Shown piece by piece: positions 39,450-50,388 of a stretch of 64,000 nt of DNA. Location of the stretch: positions 1,488,001 through 1,552,000 of the forward strand of contig CP099424.1 in the NCBI GenBank assembly GCA_024114885.1, read 5' to 3'. The translations under genes and the position numbers were made by a program. Position 1 is the stretch's first letter, and every line of letters starts with the position of its first letter. The stretch comes from Septoria linicola (lineage: Eukaryota > Ascomycota > Dothideomycetes > Mycosphaerellales > Mycosphaerellaceae). The notes under the pieces are model-generated. The model was not told the DNA's origin. It ran no database searches and was given only the letters and a program-made list of their open reading frames with translations.

Positions 39450-42101
39450 ATGGCCGCCCACCTCGTCGAGGAGCAGCGAGCATGGCAGCCTGAGCACACG
39501 CTGTCAGTCGCCGAAGCCCTCAAGGAAGCGATGGACGAGACTGCTACATATGACCACCGGCACCCTCCCGAGCAGCAGTCTGGAGCGATGGGAGTGCAGA
39601 CGCCGCAAGACATGCCTGCGCCGGAGGCACATTTACCGCTACGAAAGTCCTCCCCGGCGAGTCGAATGCAGAGCAGGAAAGGCTCCATACCAAAGCCGAT
39701 TTTTGCTCCCACTCACAACCACCAAGTACGAGGATTCGGCCCCAGTCCTGTCCAGCCTGTGCCGCATGTCAATGAGATGCAAGCAAGCTCGGAACATGCT
39801 TTCGCTGGACGCGACCAGAGAAGGCCATATAAGCCTGCTATAGCTGTGCTCGAGAGTCAGCAGCAGGTTCTGCAATACACAAACGACCCGCCCAATGCCA
39901 GTCCGAATTTGTATCGGCCACCCTCTAGTCCATTGCACTCTCCCGTTTTGGAATCTCCAGACTCGTCAATACGGAGCAAAGCGAAAAGTCTAAAACAAAC
40001 GAAAAGTGTTGGCGATGGTCTAAGGAATATCAGAAACAGAATGTCAGGCAAAAGTCGGTTTGGACAGCCAAGTGGGTCTCCGGGCAGACTGACACCTGAC
40101 ATACACTCGAGTCCTGCGTTTCCGGCGGATGAAGTGCGAGACTCTTTTCGGTCGGCACTCACGAGTCATTCGAGTTTCGGACATGCCAGCAGCGTCCTCA
40201 CGACTCAGACGACACACACTAGCCTGAGCTCAAACACCGGTAGCGAGTTTGTGAAGATTAGGACGACAGACTATGATGAAGAAGGCGGTCTCACTGACCT
40301 GGACATGAGTGTCGATGATGTCTTGGGCATGTATGAAGATGGCTTCGAGTCTGGCACTGGGAGCATTCGACCTTCTCCTCGTCCAAGCATGCAGAGCGCA
40401 ACGAGACCCAGCATTGATGTCAGAGCAAGCTCTGGGCGATCCTTTCAGGTGACAGCAAGGCATAGCTTGGATGCGGGATCTGTCAAGTCGCTCGATCGGC
40501 CACAATCGCAACCGAAAGCGACTACATTAGTACCCACACGGCCGAATGCTGCGCATCGCCGCTCACAAAGTGCTAGCATTTTAATACTAGGCGTCAACGC
40601 CCGAGATTCAATACGCGGCACACCTCCGGCACCGCCAGTCGTCGTTGCAGAACAGACGAAGCCCTCCGAACGAACTTCTGAACAAATCATATCCGGAAAG
40701 AACCTCGAATCTCGTCCTACGACAGGCGCACCAGCCATTACTCCTCGTGATAGGTACGGCTTTAAGAAAACTTCACACTACATCACGGTCCAGCAGTACG
40801 ATGCATGGAACGCAGAGTATAGCCACTATCTCGAACGAAGGAGGAACAAATGGCATGCCATGATGCACCAGTATGGCTACGAGACAGAACCGGCCATTCG
40901 ATTTCCGCAAAAGAGTGACAAAGTTAAGCGCTACGTACGAAAAGGCATACCACCAGAGTTTCGAGGTGCAGCTTGGTGGTATTATGCACGCGGACCAAGA
41001 GAGATGGCCAAGAACCCAAATCTCTACAACGAGCTGAGGCAAAGAGTGCAGGATGGCGAGCTGACTGACAATGATCGCGAGCACATCGAAAGAGACCTGA
41101 ACAGGACCTTTCCTGACAACGTGCGATTCAAGCCAGATCCTACAACAATGCATGATGCGCAAGCCGGTGCTGGCGGCGGTACACCTGTCAAAGAAGGCAG
41201 TAACCTGAAGCACGAAGTCTCGGCAGTACCTACCGATACTCCTATCTCGGGCTCTCCCCAAAGTGTGACGAAGAAGAACAAGCGCCACACCGATGAACCG
41301 GAAACGCCTATACTACAATCACTGCGTAACGTGCTGCAGGCTTTTGCCGTGCACAACCCTAAAGTTGGGTACTGCCAGTCCTTGAACTTCATCGCCGGGC
41401 TTTTGCTGCTCTTTCTCAGCAAGGATGACTCCGATCTCGACATTGCTGAACCCAAAGCGTTCACCCTACTCACCATCGTGACTTCCCAGCATCTGCCTGA
41501 TACTCACGGCATCACTCTCGAGGGCGCAAACATTGACATCGGAGTGCTGATGTCTTGCATCAAAGACGCTCTTCCTGCCATCTGGAATAAGCTCGATGAT
41601 CAGAAGGAGGTCAATGCGATCGGCGCAGCAGCCACAATGGCCGGTGGCATTGGTGGTCTTCGACTGCCGACTGTCAGCTTAGCGACCACAGCTTGGTTCA
41701 TGTCTCTCTTCGTCGGCACTTTGCCCATCGAATCTGTCCTTCGCGTCTGGGACTGCCTCTTCCTCGATGGGTCCAAGACACTGTTCAGAATTGCTCTCGC
41801 AATCTTCAAAGCTGGCGAGCCAGAAATCTTGAAAGTCAGTGATCCGATGGAGATCTTCCAGGTCGTGCAGACTATTCCTAGGGGGATGTTGGACGCCAAC
41901 GCATTGCTGGAGGTATGTTTCCGAAGAAGAGGCGGTTTCGCGAGCATCAGTCAAGATGTAGTCAATCGGCGACGAAAGGAGCGAAAGCGGTTGGTGCAGG
42001 AAGGCATAATGCGGCAGGGCTTGGGAGCCAAGAGTGAAGACATGGTCAGAAGGATGAGGACCAGGCTGAAGACAAGAGGTGGGACGAGGGTCGCAACTTA
42101 A
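39450..42101 (+). CDS. TBC-domain Rab GTPase-activating protein
   Basis: Accelerates GTP hydrolysis on Rab GTPases in membrane trafficking. Intronless, 883 aa. The N-terminal ~430 residues are Ser/Pro-rich and likely disordered. The TBC domain runs from VRKGIPPEFRGAAWWYYARG (about 495) to about 810. Both catalytic fingers are visible: Arg in IxxDxxR (IERDLNR, 546-552) and Gln in YCQ (641-643). Between them is a Gly/Lys-rich insertion of ~50 residues (about 565-615), common in fungal TBC proteins. The sequence VWDCLFLDGSKTLFRIALAIF marks the C-terminal lobe. The last ~60 residues are Arg/Lys-rich. It belongs with the Gyp/TBC family; the Rab target cannot be told. Confidence 0.92.
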   Translation: MAAHLVEEQRAWQPEHTLSVAEALKEAMDETATYDHRHPPEQQSGAMGVQTPQDMPAPEAHLPLRKSSPASRMQSRKGSIPKPIFAPTHNHQVRGFGPSPVQPVPHVNEMQASSEHAFAGRDQRRPYKPAIAVLESQQQVLQYTNDPPNASPNLYRPPSSPLHSPVLESPDSSIRSKAKSLKQTKSVGDGLRNIRNRMSGKSRFGQPSGSPGRLTPDIHSSPAFPADEVRDSFRSALTSHSSFGHASSVLTTQTTHTSLSSNTGSEFVKIRTTDYDEEGGLTDLDMSVDDVLGMYEDGFESGTGSIRPSPRPSMQSATRPSIDVRASSGRSFQVTARHSLDAGSVKSLDRPQSQPKATTLVPTRPNAAHRRSQSASILILGVNARDSIRGTPPAPPVVVAEQTKPSERTSEQIISGKNLESRPTTGAPAITPRDRYGFKKTSHYITVQQYDAWNAEYSHYLERRRNKWHAMMHQYGYETEPAIRFPQKSDKVKRYVRKGIPPEFRGAAWWYYARGPREMAKNPNLYNELRQRVQDGELTDNDREHIERDLNRTFPDNVRFKPDPTTMHDAQAGAGGGTPVKEGSNLKHEVSAVPTDTPISGSPQSVTKKNKRHTDEPETPILQSLRNVLQAFAVHNPKVGYCQSLNFIAGLLLLFLSKDDSDLDIAEPKAFTLLTIVTSQHLPDTHGITLEGANIDIGVLMSCIKDALPAIWNKLDDQKEVNAIGAAATMAGGIGGLRLPTVSLATTAWFMSLFVGTLPIESVLRVWDCLFLDGSKTLFRIALAIFKAGEPEILKVSDPMEIFQVVQTIPRGMLDANALLEVCFRRRGGFASISQDVVNRRRKERKRLVQEGIMRQGLGAKSEDMVRRMRTRLKTRGGTRVAT

Positions 42102-42352
42102 AGTGGCTGAGATTTGACTGTAGCAAGGTGTTTGGAGTTCTGGAATTTCGGATCTGGGTTAGAGCAACAAAAGACGACGAATGCTGCCATACATGGCATG
42201 CGAACTGATGTTAACAAGACACGGCCGACAAAACATGGAGGCGAAGGATGTTACTAGCAGCAAAGCAGAGATAATGTATCATCAATCTGCTGATGAAGAT
42301 ATAGTATACAAAGATGAACAACATCAACAGAATCCCTTTCCCTCTGCCTGAG

Positions 42353-42646
42353 CTATTGATTGAAAGCAATTGGCGCTAATGACTCAATAGCAACACCATC
42401 GCAGTGATCGCGGCGATTCTCATTAGCCTTCTGATGATGAATGAGTAAGAACAATGGTCCTTTCCCGGCCACTAGCGAATGTTCTCCGGCAACACAAGCA
42501 TTGCGATTCATGCCCTGAGCCTTGGATGTCACGAACTGATTCTGCTCGTCACCAGGATATTTGAACCCTAAGGACTCTGGAGAACCTGGTTGTCGGATCT
42601 TTTGTGCAGCTTTTGTACACGGAACCACTTCTTCCGGAATAGCCAT
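42353..42646 (-). CDS. Possible small protein of unknown function
   Basis: An ATG-initiated minus-strand frame of 97 aa (MAIPEEVVPCTKAAQ...SLAPIAFNQ) with three Cys. The frame is open a little further upstream to a CATATTTGCAG acceptor with a GCTGAC branch-like string, so it could be the last exon of a longer gene. About 200 nt further upstream the minus strand encodes a hydrophobic run (FNLVLFLLVASCSG) resembling a secretion signal, but no phase-consistent join was proved. A small secreted protein is one possibility. No homology is recognised. Confidence 0.25.
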   Translation of the reverse strand: MAIPEEVVPCTKAAQKIRQPGSPESLGFKYPGDEQNQFVTSKAQGMNRNACVAGEHSLVAGKGPLFLLIHHQKANENRRDHCDGVAIESLAPIAFNQ

Positions 42647-43341
42647 AGCTGAAAGTGGTCTGCAAATATGGCACAGTCAGCTTATTGCATCGTATTTGAT
42701 ATGCGTTGCGCCTGATGCGGGCCATAAGTGGTTTCCCAAATGCGACTCAGCGGGCAGAACCGACGATAGGAACGCCCTGAACAACTTGCGACAAGAAGAA
42801 AGAGGACAAGGTTGAACTAAGGTCCAGTGAAAGAAGTGGGCCCGATCTCTAGTGAAGCTTCTTCTGGAAGTTCTTTGGCTGCTAAGTCGCCAAGTTCTGG
42901 ACCGAGCGATTTAGGTCTCGCTTGACGATTGCGAAGCGCCAGCACAACTACAGCACAATCACGACTTTGGAAATGGCTAGCGAGCAGCACTGGCATGACT
43001 TGGACCCTACTGCGAAAGCGGACCACCCACCTTGTGCACTCTGTTCAAATGCTCAGATCATCTCATGATCTGTCGCTGAGCCATACAGAATAGGATAGCT
43101 TCTCCTGTCCGGGTCCCCATGTGCAATGCCCAACTGTGCTGGTAAACTTTCAACACGAAATGTTGGCAATGCAGCCGCGGACTACCGCGACGAAGATACT
43201 TCACCTGTGCACACTCTGGCATGACTTCTCGCGCTTTCGTTCACGGCCTCAATCTTCTGCTACTCCTGCTGCGACCAGGCGAAGAGGAAGGGCACTTCTC
43301 GTAGCGCCGCCGATCAATCTGCCCGAGCTAGAGCGATCGAT
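42647..43341. other. Intergenic region
   Basis: Promoter and leader of the rhodopsin-like gene, and possibly the 5' exon(s) of the uncertain minus-strand gene. Nothing else is supportable. Confidence 0.35.
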
Positions 43342-44905
43342 ATGCCCGGCAACATGTGAGCTCCAGCATCCCCACGACAGCCCAACGCCTAATTCTCCCA
43401 AGTCACTAATCAACCGCAACAGCATCAATCTCAGCCTGGACGACATCGCAGCCTGGCCCAAAGCAAACTACATCAACCCTACGCGACGAAAATGGCTACC
43501 AGGCTACGCATCGATCCTCTACACCTTCGCCACCATTTCCGTCCTCGTGCGCGCTCTCTCGCGCCTGAGAAGAGGCCAAGGCGGTGGTCTCGGCGTCGAT
43601 GACATTGTCCTCTTCACGGGGTGGTGTCTACTCACATGGTTCACAGCACTGGCGATTCTGGGAAGTGAGAAGTACATGACTTCGAGACACATGTGGGACG
43701 TCCCCATGACGAAGTATGAAGGCCTGGCGAAGATTACCTGGATCGCGGAGCTCGCATTCTTGCTTTGTGGGTGTTGTGTGAAGATCTCTGTGCTGCTGTT
43801 CTATCGGAGGCTTGGAGATGGAACGTATTCGAGACTGTGGAGTTGGGCATGTATGGGAGCGATTATCTTCACGGGGGCGTGGTCAGCGGCGTTTGTGCTT
43901 GCTTTGGTGTTCAATTGTACGCCTACGGAGGCGTACTGGAGGGGGTTTAGTACGAGTTATACGAGAGATTTTCGGTGCGTGGATACCACGGTGAATAATC
44001 TGTTGGCGGGGATTTTGGCGGTGACTTCGGATTTGTATTCGGTTGTGCTGCCGTGCTTCTTGATGAGGTGAGTAGAGAACGGTGATGAGACTGTTGTGTT
44101 GAAGAGATTTGGCTCACGTAGTATGTGCATAGGAAGATCCAGCTGCCAACAGCACAAAAGATTGGACTGTATGCCGTATTCTCAGCTGGACTATTCGTCG
44201 TAGCTGCAGGCTCAGTGCGGACGTATTACCTGTACAGTGGGAATCCCATGTCAAGCCTAACAAATCAGCAGGGTCACTAACAGCCTCACAGAAGTCGGCC
44301 ACTCCTCCGACGTCAGCTCCATCGTCTTCGACGTCTTCGTCTGGTCTCAACTCGAACTCTGCATGGGCTTCATGTGCGCCTCGGCACCCAGTCTCCGCGT
44401 GTTCTTCCGCACACACCTCCAATCGCCACTCAGCCGGCTGAAGCAAACCTGGACATGGAATTCTGTCAGTCGAAACACGACGCACAGACGAGGCACAGAT
44501 TCGTCCATTGAATTCTCTTCTCGTATTCGCAAGATCGACTGTCCATACCAGCAAGTTCGAAACGAATTCAGTCACGCTGCAAAGATGAAGACTATGGAGC
44601 CGACGATGACGGATGTCACGACGTTGGTGGAGGTGTTGGAGTTGGAGTACCCGAGGAAGGCGAAAGTGAGGAGGGAGAGCTGGATTCCGGGGTCTCAGCA
44701 GCATCAGCAACAGAAGCAGCAGCAACAGCAATCTGCTCATTCAACACAAAATTCGGCTGATACGCAGGCTTCGGGGAGGACGGGGGCTACGCAGACTAGT
44801 CAGGACATTGACTTGCAGGACAACATCATAGTCGATGGGTATAATCGCAGTTGGCTGAACGAAGGGTTTGAGGGAGATGTAGTGCGGACGATGAATCCTG
44901 TTTGA
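43342..44905 (+). CDS. Rhodopsin-like fungal integral membrane protein
   Basis: Seven-helix membrane protein of the large fungal family often annotated as rhodopsin-domain or CFEM-less integral membrane protein. Proposed exons are 43342-43355, 43423-44067, 44133-44231 and 44272-44905, giving 463 aa. The short first exon (MPGNI) joins INLSLDDIAAWPKANYINP in phase; a longer reading without it lacks an ATG. Helices include FATISVLVRAL, DDIVLFTGWCLLTWFTALAIL, AFLLCGCCVKISVLLFYRRL, AWSAAFVLALVFNC, LAGILAVTSDLYSVVLP and LYAVFSAGLFVVAAGSVR, then LELCMGFMCASAPSLRVFF. The family signatures FYRRL and CASAPSLR are present. The cytosolic tail has a Gln-rich run (QQHQQQKQQQQQ). It lacks the retinal Lys context of true opsins, so light sensing should not be assumed. 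The third intron is only 40 nt. Confidence 0.82.
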
Positions 44906-45010
44906 CAGAGAAAGCAAGCTCTTGAGCAATTTTGTGACTGGCAGTGCCAGGAGGCTAAATCGTTGTTCATACATATACCCACAGAAGCGAGCGAAAGCCC
45001 TCATTTCTCA

Positions 45011-47572
45011 TCACAGCATTCGAATGTTCTTGAACTTGCGCATGTTATTGAACTTTCTCAGACCAGAGTCGATCTGCTCGGCGACGTTGTCTTCGGTATA
45101 TTGCCACCACGCTGGGAAAGTGTCAGCAATTGGAGACATTCTAAGATGGAGTGCTGACGTGAAACTCACCATCGCAGGTCTCAGCCACAATGCCTGGAAT
45201 TTCGTCTCTCTGCATAATCTCATCTGGCTTCTGCATGACGTTGATGTACAACCCTTGTCCGACGTGCCAAGCGATATGGCAGTGAAAGGGCCATACGCCA
45301 GGATTATTGACCGAGTTTACGAGGTCTATCTTACTCTACGAAAAAAAACAGGGTCCAAAAATAATTGGCTGAGAGTGCGCCAAAAAAAAAGAACGGGCAC
45401 GTGACCTGATACCCTTAGCATATACAGACTCTTCACTCCTATTTATAAATAAATCGTCCTTCTATGCTACCGCCCTTTGTAACATCGACGTATTGCTATA
45501 GACTCCGTGTCCGATAGCACTAAGCTTTGTAGCAATTACTACACCGTTAAACCACTTTACGTATTCGTCTAAGGCAAGCGTAATCTCAAGACCTACGATC
45601 GTTATCGTAATCGTAAGTTAAAGTAGTTAAAGGGGAAGAAGGTAAAGCAGGGCCGTAGTACGCGTGCTTAGCTTTGTAACAGAAATTATAGCCCGCTTGC
45701 AAGTTCGTAGGAAGCCGCAGCTACCCGTGCGTAGAGATACGCCGACCTCATCCGCCGACGAGATGCTAATCCAGTCCCTATTACCCCTGCAGCCTACTGT
45801 AAAGGTGCTGTTACTTGCTAAGACGCGGAGGCTATTACGTGCGCGGCGCTACGTAGTTCCGAGTTAATAGGGTCAGATCTTTGCGTGTACGCGACAGGGA
45901 CCTTCATCACTTTTCAATTGCGCAACCAGGTATCCGTTTGGCTTCAAGCTGGCAGTGTCGCGCCTTGCTGGATTTTGTGGACGAACGGCATCGATGCCAT
46001 TATACTTGCCTACCCCTTCGTCGACAATGTACATGTTCTGGCCGTGAATGTGCATCGGATGGCCGAAAGGAACATTGTTCTCGAAGACGAAACGGATAGT
46101 CTCATTGCGGCCGAAGTTGTAGACATTCCATTGCGGGTCAAAGGGGTAAGATGTGTTGCCACTGTGTGTTAAATTCAAGATGGGATAATTGTAGTTGGCT
46201 CGGAACGTCTGCCCGTTCATCTCGTAGTGCGTATGACCAGTCGCGTTGACGGCTTGTGTGATTTGGATGTCAACTGTGACGTCCGGAGCATCGAGCTTGA
46301 TGGCGTAGAAAGGTTCCGTCTTGGTCAAGGACGCGTCGCCGCAATTGATCAGTGTAGGCTGAATGAAGTCGAGATTCGGCAGCGAGCGCGGCTTGCTCTG
46401 GGTGTCGATACCGTCGTAATAGACTGCAGCTAGTGCGAAAGGTTGCACAGATAAGGCACACCATACTGGTTGACGAACTCGAAGCCAGTACGCTCCGGGA
46501 CGCTTATTAGCAGTGACAAGGACGTCTATCCTTTGGCCGACGAAGAGTGTGATAAACTTGGTAGTGTATGGCTTGACTGCCACGAAATCGTTGGCTACAA
46601 CTGCCATGTCGTGCTGATCGAGACTGATGACCATGTATCCCGCGCCAGATGTATTGATGAAGCGCATGAGATGCGCCTTCCCGCGTGTGAAACCGAACTT
46701 GGCGAGTGGAGCTCCTGGGGTACATTTCGAGCCTCGTGGGGCATTGGAACAGTCTGCATTCATCTTGCCTTGAATCAGCGTACTGGTTGAAGTGACCAAA
46801 GCGGCGACGGCAGGGTTGTTAGTCATTGACTGTTGTACCAAAGTGTAGTAGTCGGAGTTGTAAGCATCGCTGACGATTATTGGACCAAGATCTGTGTAGT
46901 CCTGAGTAGGGTAATTGTCCGTTGGTCCATGGATGACCATTGGACCCAGAATTCCGCCAGCATATTGTGCAGAATAGTGACTGTGCCACCAGCTTGATCC
47001 ATAGATATCTGCCTGAAACTTATAGACGAACGTCTCTCCGGGAGCAATGACACATGTGCACCGAAGGCACGCCGTCATACCAAGGTGTTTTCTTCTGCAG
47101 GAGTCCATGCCAGTGTAGTGCCGTACCTTCCGCAGGCTCCTCAATGGAGTTCTTGACAGTGACTTCAATCATGTCTCCCCTTCCAAGACGACACAATCAG
47201 TGACTGGTCGCTCTGAGATCACTGAGATTTCTGAGATGCTTACCAATTCGCTTCGAGCAACGGGCCTGGAAACTGTCCATTGACGACAATCATCGGCACA
47301 GGAATGCCATCAGGAGCAAACGTTTGCCTGGAAATCTCGAGGTTGTAGTATCTCGTTACGCCGGTATCTGGCGTAACCTCATACACATTTGTTCCTCCGG
47401 CGGTCTGATTGCCCTACGGAATACCTTGTGATCCTCCCAAGAACTTCGGCAGAACCAGAGTGGGAAGCAGGCCGGGAAGAATTGAGACGAGAACGCCAGT
47501 CGAGGCGAGCAGGTTGTTGATGAACGTAACATTGCGTAAGCCATCGAGGATTGGCAGCAAAAGTCCGGCCAT
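45011..47572 (-). pseudogene. Laccase/multicopper oxidase, disrupted by stop, frameshift and insertion
   Basis: Recognised as a laccase-type multicopper oxidase from copper-ligand motifs: ALHWHGLLQ, SSWWHSHYSAQ, FGHPMHIHGQN and PFHCHIAWHVGQG, plus the typical C-terminus ending AWWQYT. Segments are 47244-47572, 45877-47179, 45170-45332 and 45011-45111. The introns are 47180-47243 and 45112-45169, with good borders. Three lesions are seen: TAG at 47416-47414 (CAG-like position), loss of frame at about 47050-47060 consistent with a 2-nt deletion before CVIAPGETF, and a 544-bp insertion at 45333-45876 that follows AKI. Removing the insertion restores phase to DLVNSVNNPGVW. All ten-odd copper ligands otherwise appear conserved, so loss of function is recent. 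Convergent with the rhodopsin-like gene (105 bp gap). Confidence 0.85.
45333..45876. mobile_element. 544-bp insertion in the laccase gene, unclassified
   Basis: The segment splits a laccase reading frame and is flanked by a direct 5-bp repeat ATCTT (45328-45332 and 45877-45881), fitting a target-site duplication. It starts ACTCTACGAAAAAAAAC and ends TAATAGGGTCAG; no convincing terminal inverted repeats are visible. Base use differs from the neighbours (TA-rich, many GTA/TAC words), partly resembling mild RIP. A frame at 45664-45867 (Arg/Leu-rich) may be a relict of an element gene. A solo LTR is unlikely because TG...CA ends are missing. Confidence 0.6.
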
Positions 47573-49789
47573 GGTTGCAAACGTGGAGACTATGCAGCTC
47601 CTTTGCGGTGCCGCGCAGCAGCAGGCCTCTTGTGTATGTATGCCATCGCTCGCACGTCGATCGCAGAGGGCCTATGTCCACGCACTGACCAGGCACCGCA
47701 TAGCATGCACAAGATCGACTATGTCCACGCTACATCGCGTGAGTGGCATTGCTGACTGGCCCGCCAAGTAGCCACAAGGCTATCAAAGCCGGAGAGATGC
47801 GTCTTCACATTGCCATTCCTAGTAATTGCTTGAGTTGAGTAAGTAAGTGCCGAGGAGTTGCCTGTCCAAGACTGGTTGTCTTTGGGTTGTGGTAGGATGT
47901 ACAAGAAGCTTTTGATCGACGAGGCGACCCCACTGATGGCTGACTTTTACTTCGCTGACTGGTCTGTTCGCGCTCGTACATGCACGGCTAGGTGCATGTA
48001 TCGAGGCCATGAGCTTGAGTCCCGAGTCTCCTGGATCCTCTTCATGATGTTTGTTTCGACGTGAAGCCTTGGAACATGTGTTGTGTTGTGAGCACAATTT
48101 CCTAGGGCATGGTGCTGAGCCTCGGAAGAAGTATCAAGGATGGCATCATAAAAATTATTCCTGTGGCCTCATCGACGTGTTGCTCGAAATGTTGCGGTAT
48201 GCACCTCGAGGTCAAGAGTGAAAGTGGACGAAAGTGCAGCAAGCCCAAAAAGGTAGGAAACATGCAGAGTTTATATGCAAGATACACGCGCATACCTGCT
48301 CATCAAACTCCCTGTGAGCGCTAAACACTTGCTCATGTTATACGTAGATGTGCTCCTCCACCTACCTTTTGGACCCTACCGAAATGTACTACTACTCCGT
48401 AATTCCGATAGCATTTCTGTAGTTGAAGACGGTCGCTCGCGAATGACTGTCGCCTGGCCCAGGTGTGATGCGAATGATCTCATCGAGTAGGACTAGCATA
48501 GAGCAAGATGGATGACATTGCGCGCGATGTCCTCAGTCTAGCTAGCCACCGTGGTGATGAACAGCGCCGAAAGCCGCGGCGCGGTGAGCATGGTTTTGCG
48601 GAGCAGAAAGCGCATGCTTCCCGACACATCATGTGAAACCATCAAACAGATCGTGGTATGTGATGACGACGAAGACAAGTACTGCATTGTAGTCAGCTTC
48701 TGCTCTCGAGATAGATAGCGCGAAGAGATAAAGGTGGATTTGTTGGTGCTTTTCAGAGCGTGAATACGTTCTCAACAGTAATCTTCAGACAGGGATAACT
48801 GTAATTGATATGTGGTTGTTCATCATTGCAAGGGTGGGAGAGGATGGGTTGGTGCTGGAGGCGTGGTCACGAAAGCTGAGACTTACAATATTTTGAAATC
48901 TCGGATTGGTCTTCTGCGAGGCGCGAGCGACCTGCAAGTGACCTGCCTTAGCAGAGCCGACTATGCGGCGCCAGTGTCGAGAGAATCGCAAATGAGTGCA
49001 GGCACAGCCACGGGGCTCTCGAATTTCAGAGTGCAATAACACGACTTGTTCTATTCACTGCGACAGTGTGTGGAAACTATCTTGAGAGCATGTCAGTATA
49101 CGTTCCACCGGATGCGAGGTATAAGTTGCGTGTAGTAGGTGTTGGGTCAGACTGTTGAGCTTGAATATTTTTTGAACTTCATCGACGAGCTCAGAAGTTA
49201 TCGTTTGAAGGTAAATCATCATGGAAGTGGCGAGGGAAGGGGACGGCAATGCGTACCTTGTTTGTGCTACTGGCTGGAGTCGCCTAGGGGTTAGCTCATT
49301 TCGTCGATTGAAGGCCGGTATTCTTTGGACGAGTAAAGTCTTCCAAGTCCATACAGACGCGACAGGCTGCGCGCTGCGGTCGCCGTTGTATCTAAGCACT
49401 ACTGCTCGCATGAGAATCATCGTCATAATCGTGGTACGTTGCAGATTGAGGCATATCCCAAACGCCTGTATGTTGTCGGAATGCTGTTGTGCAGGTACGA
49501 GAAGAGAATTGACCGACGCGCAAAAATTTAAAAGATGATAGCTTGTGTTACTCAGCCGTAAAGTCATGGGAAGCAAGCCCGCATATGGTAAGCAGGTCAC
49601 CAGATGAACAGTTGGAGGCAACACATATCGATCGACACAACTAACACAACAGCCACTTCTTAGACACTTCTGGAAATTCCAACTGTACGAACCCCTCTCG
49701 ACTCGTCGCTGCAGCTTTCCGATCTTTCTTCCACCCAGCCATAACACCATCTCTCGGAGCCTGAGCGCTCCCCCTTCCCATAGACCACC
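47573..49789. other. Gene-free region between laccase relict and ARL1
   Basis: About 2.2 kb with no supportable gene on either strand. Frames are short and antisense to each other. The last ~130 nt is CT-rich and is probably the ARL1 leader. Confidence 0.4.
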
Positions 49790-50388
49790 ATGGGCGGAGC
49801 GCTGTCCCTCTTCAGCAAGCTCATCTGGACGAAGAAAGAGATCCGCATCCTGATCCTCGGTCTCGATAACGCTGGCAAAACGACACTGCTCTACCGCCTC
49901 AAAATCGGCGAAGTAGTCACCACAATTCCCACAATCGGCTTCAACGTCGAATCTGTCACATACAAGAACCTCAACTTCAACGTCTGGGATCTGGGCGGAC
50001 AGACGAGTATACGACCGTACTGGAGATGTTATTATAGCAACACGGCTGCGGTGGTGTTTGTGATTGATAGCTGTGATACGGAGCGATTGAGCACAGCGGG
50101 AGAGGAGCTTAGGTCGATGCTGGATGAGGAGGAGCTGCGGGATGCGAGCTTGTTGGTGTTTGCGAACAAGCAGGATAGTCCCGGGGCAAAGGGCGCGGGG
50201 GAAATTAGTGAGGTGTTGAGGTTGGGAGAGCTGAAAGATAGGAATTGGAGCATCATGGCGTGTTCGGCTGTGACAGGTGCAGGTGTGAATGAAGGCATGG
50301 ACTGGCTTGTGGTGAGTACAACCGGAGGTGGGGTGCCAAGAGAATCGGGCTAACAGAGCGATAGCAAACCGTTGGCGAGAATGCGTGA
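49790..50388 (+). CDS. arl1: ARF-like small GTPase ARL1
   Basis: Golgi-localised small GTPase of the Arf family. Exons are 49790-50311 and 50365-50388, 181 aa. The N-terminal Gly2 (MGGALSLF) fits N-myristoylation. The nucleotide-binding motifs are GLDNAGKT (P loop), PTIGFNVESV (switch I), WDLGGQTSIRPYWRCYY (switch II), NKQD and CSAVTGAG. The intron GTGAGT...GATAG removes an early stop and adds the conserved end QTVGENA. The set RCYYSNTAAVVFVIDSCDTER is typical of Arl1 rather than Arf1. Transcribed toward the convergent VPS22 gene. Confidence 0.92.

Noticed and set aside
43121..43341. Upstream extension of the rhodopsin-like protein
   Set aside because: The extension begins at GTG and lacks family-like sequence; the 14-nt first exon at 43342 with a strong intron fits the conserved N-terminus.
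43342..47572. Secondary-metabolite cluster around the rhodopsin-like and laccase genes
   Set aside because: No polyketide synthase, NRPS, terpene cyclase or cluster regulator is near; the laccase is broken and neighbours are housekeeping genes.
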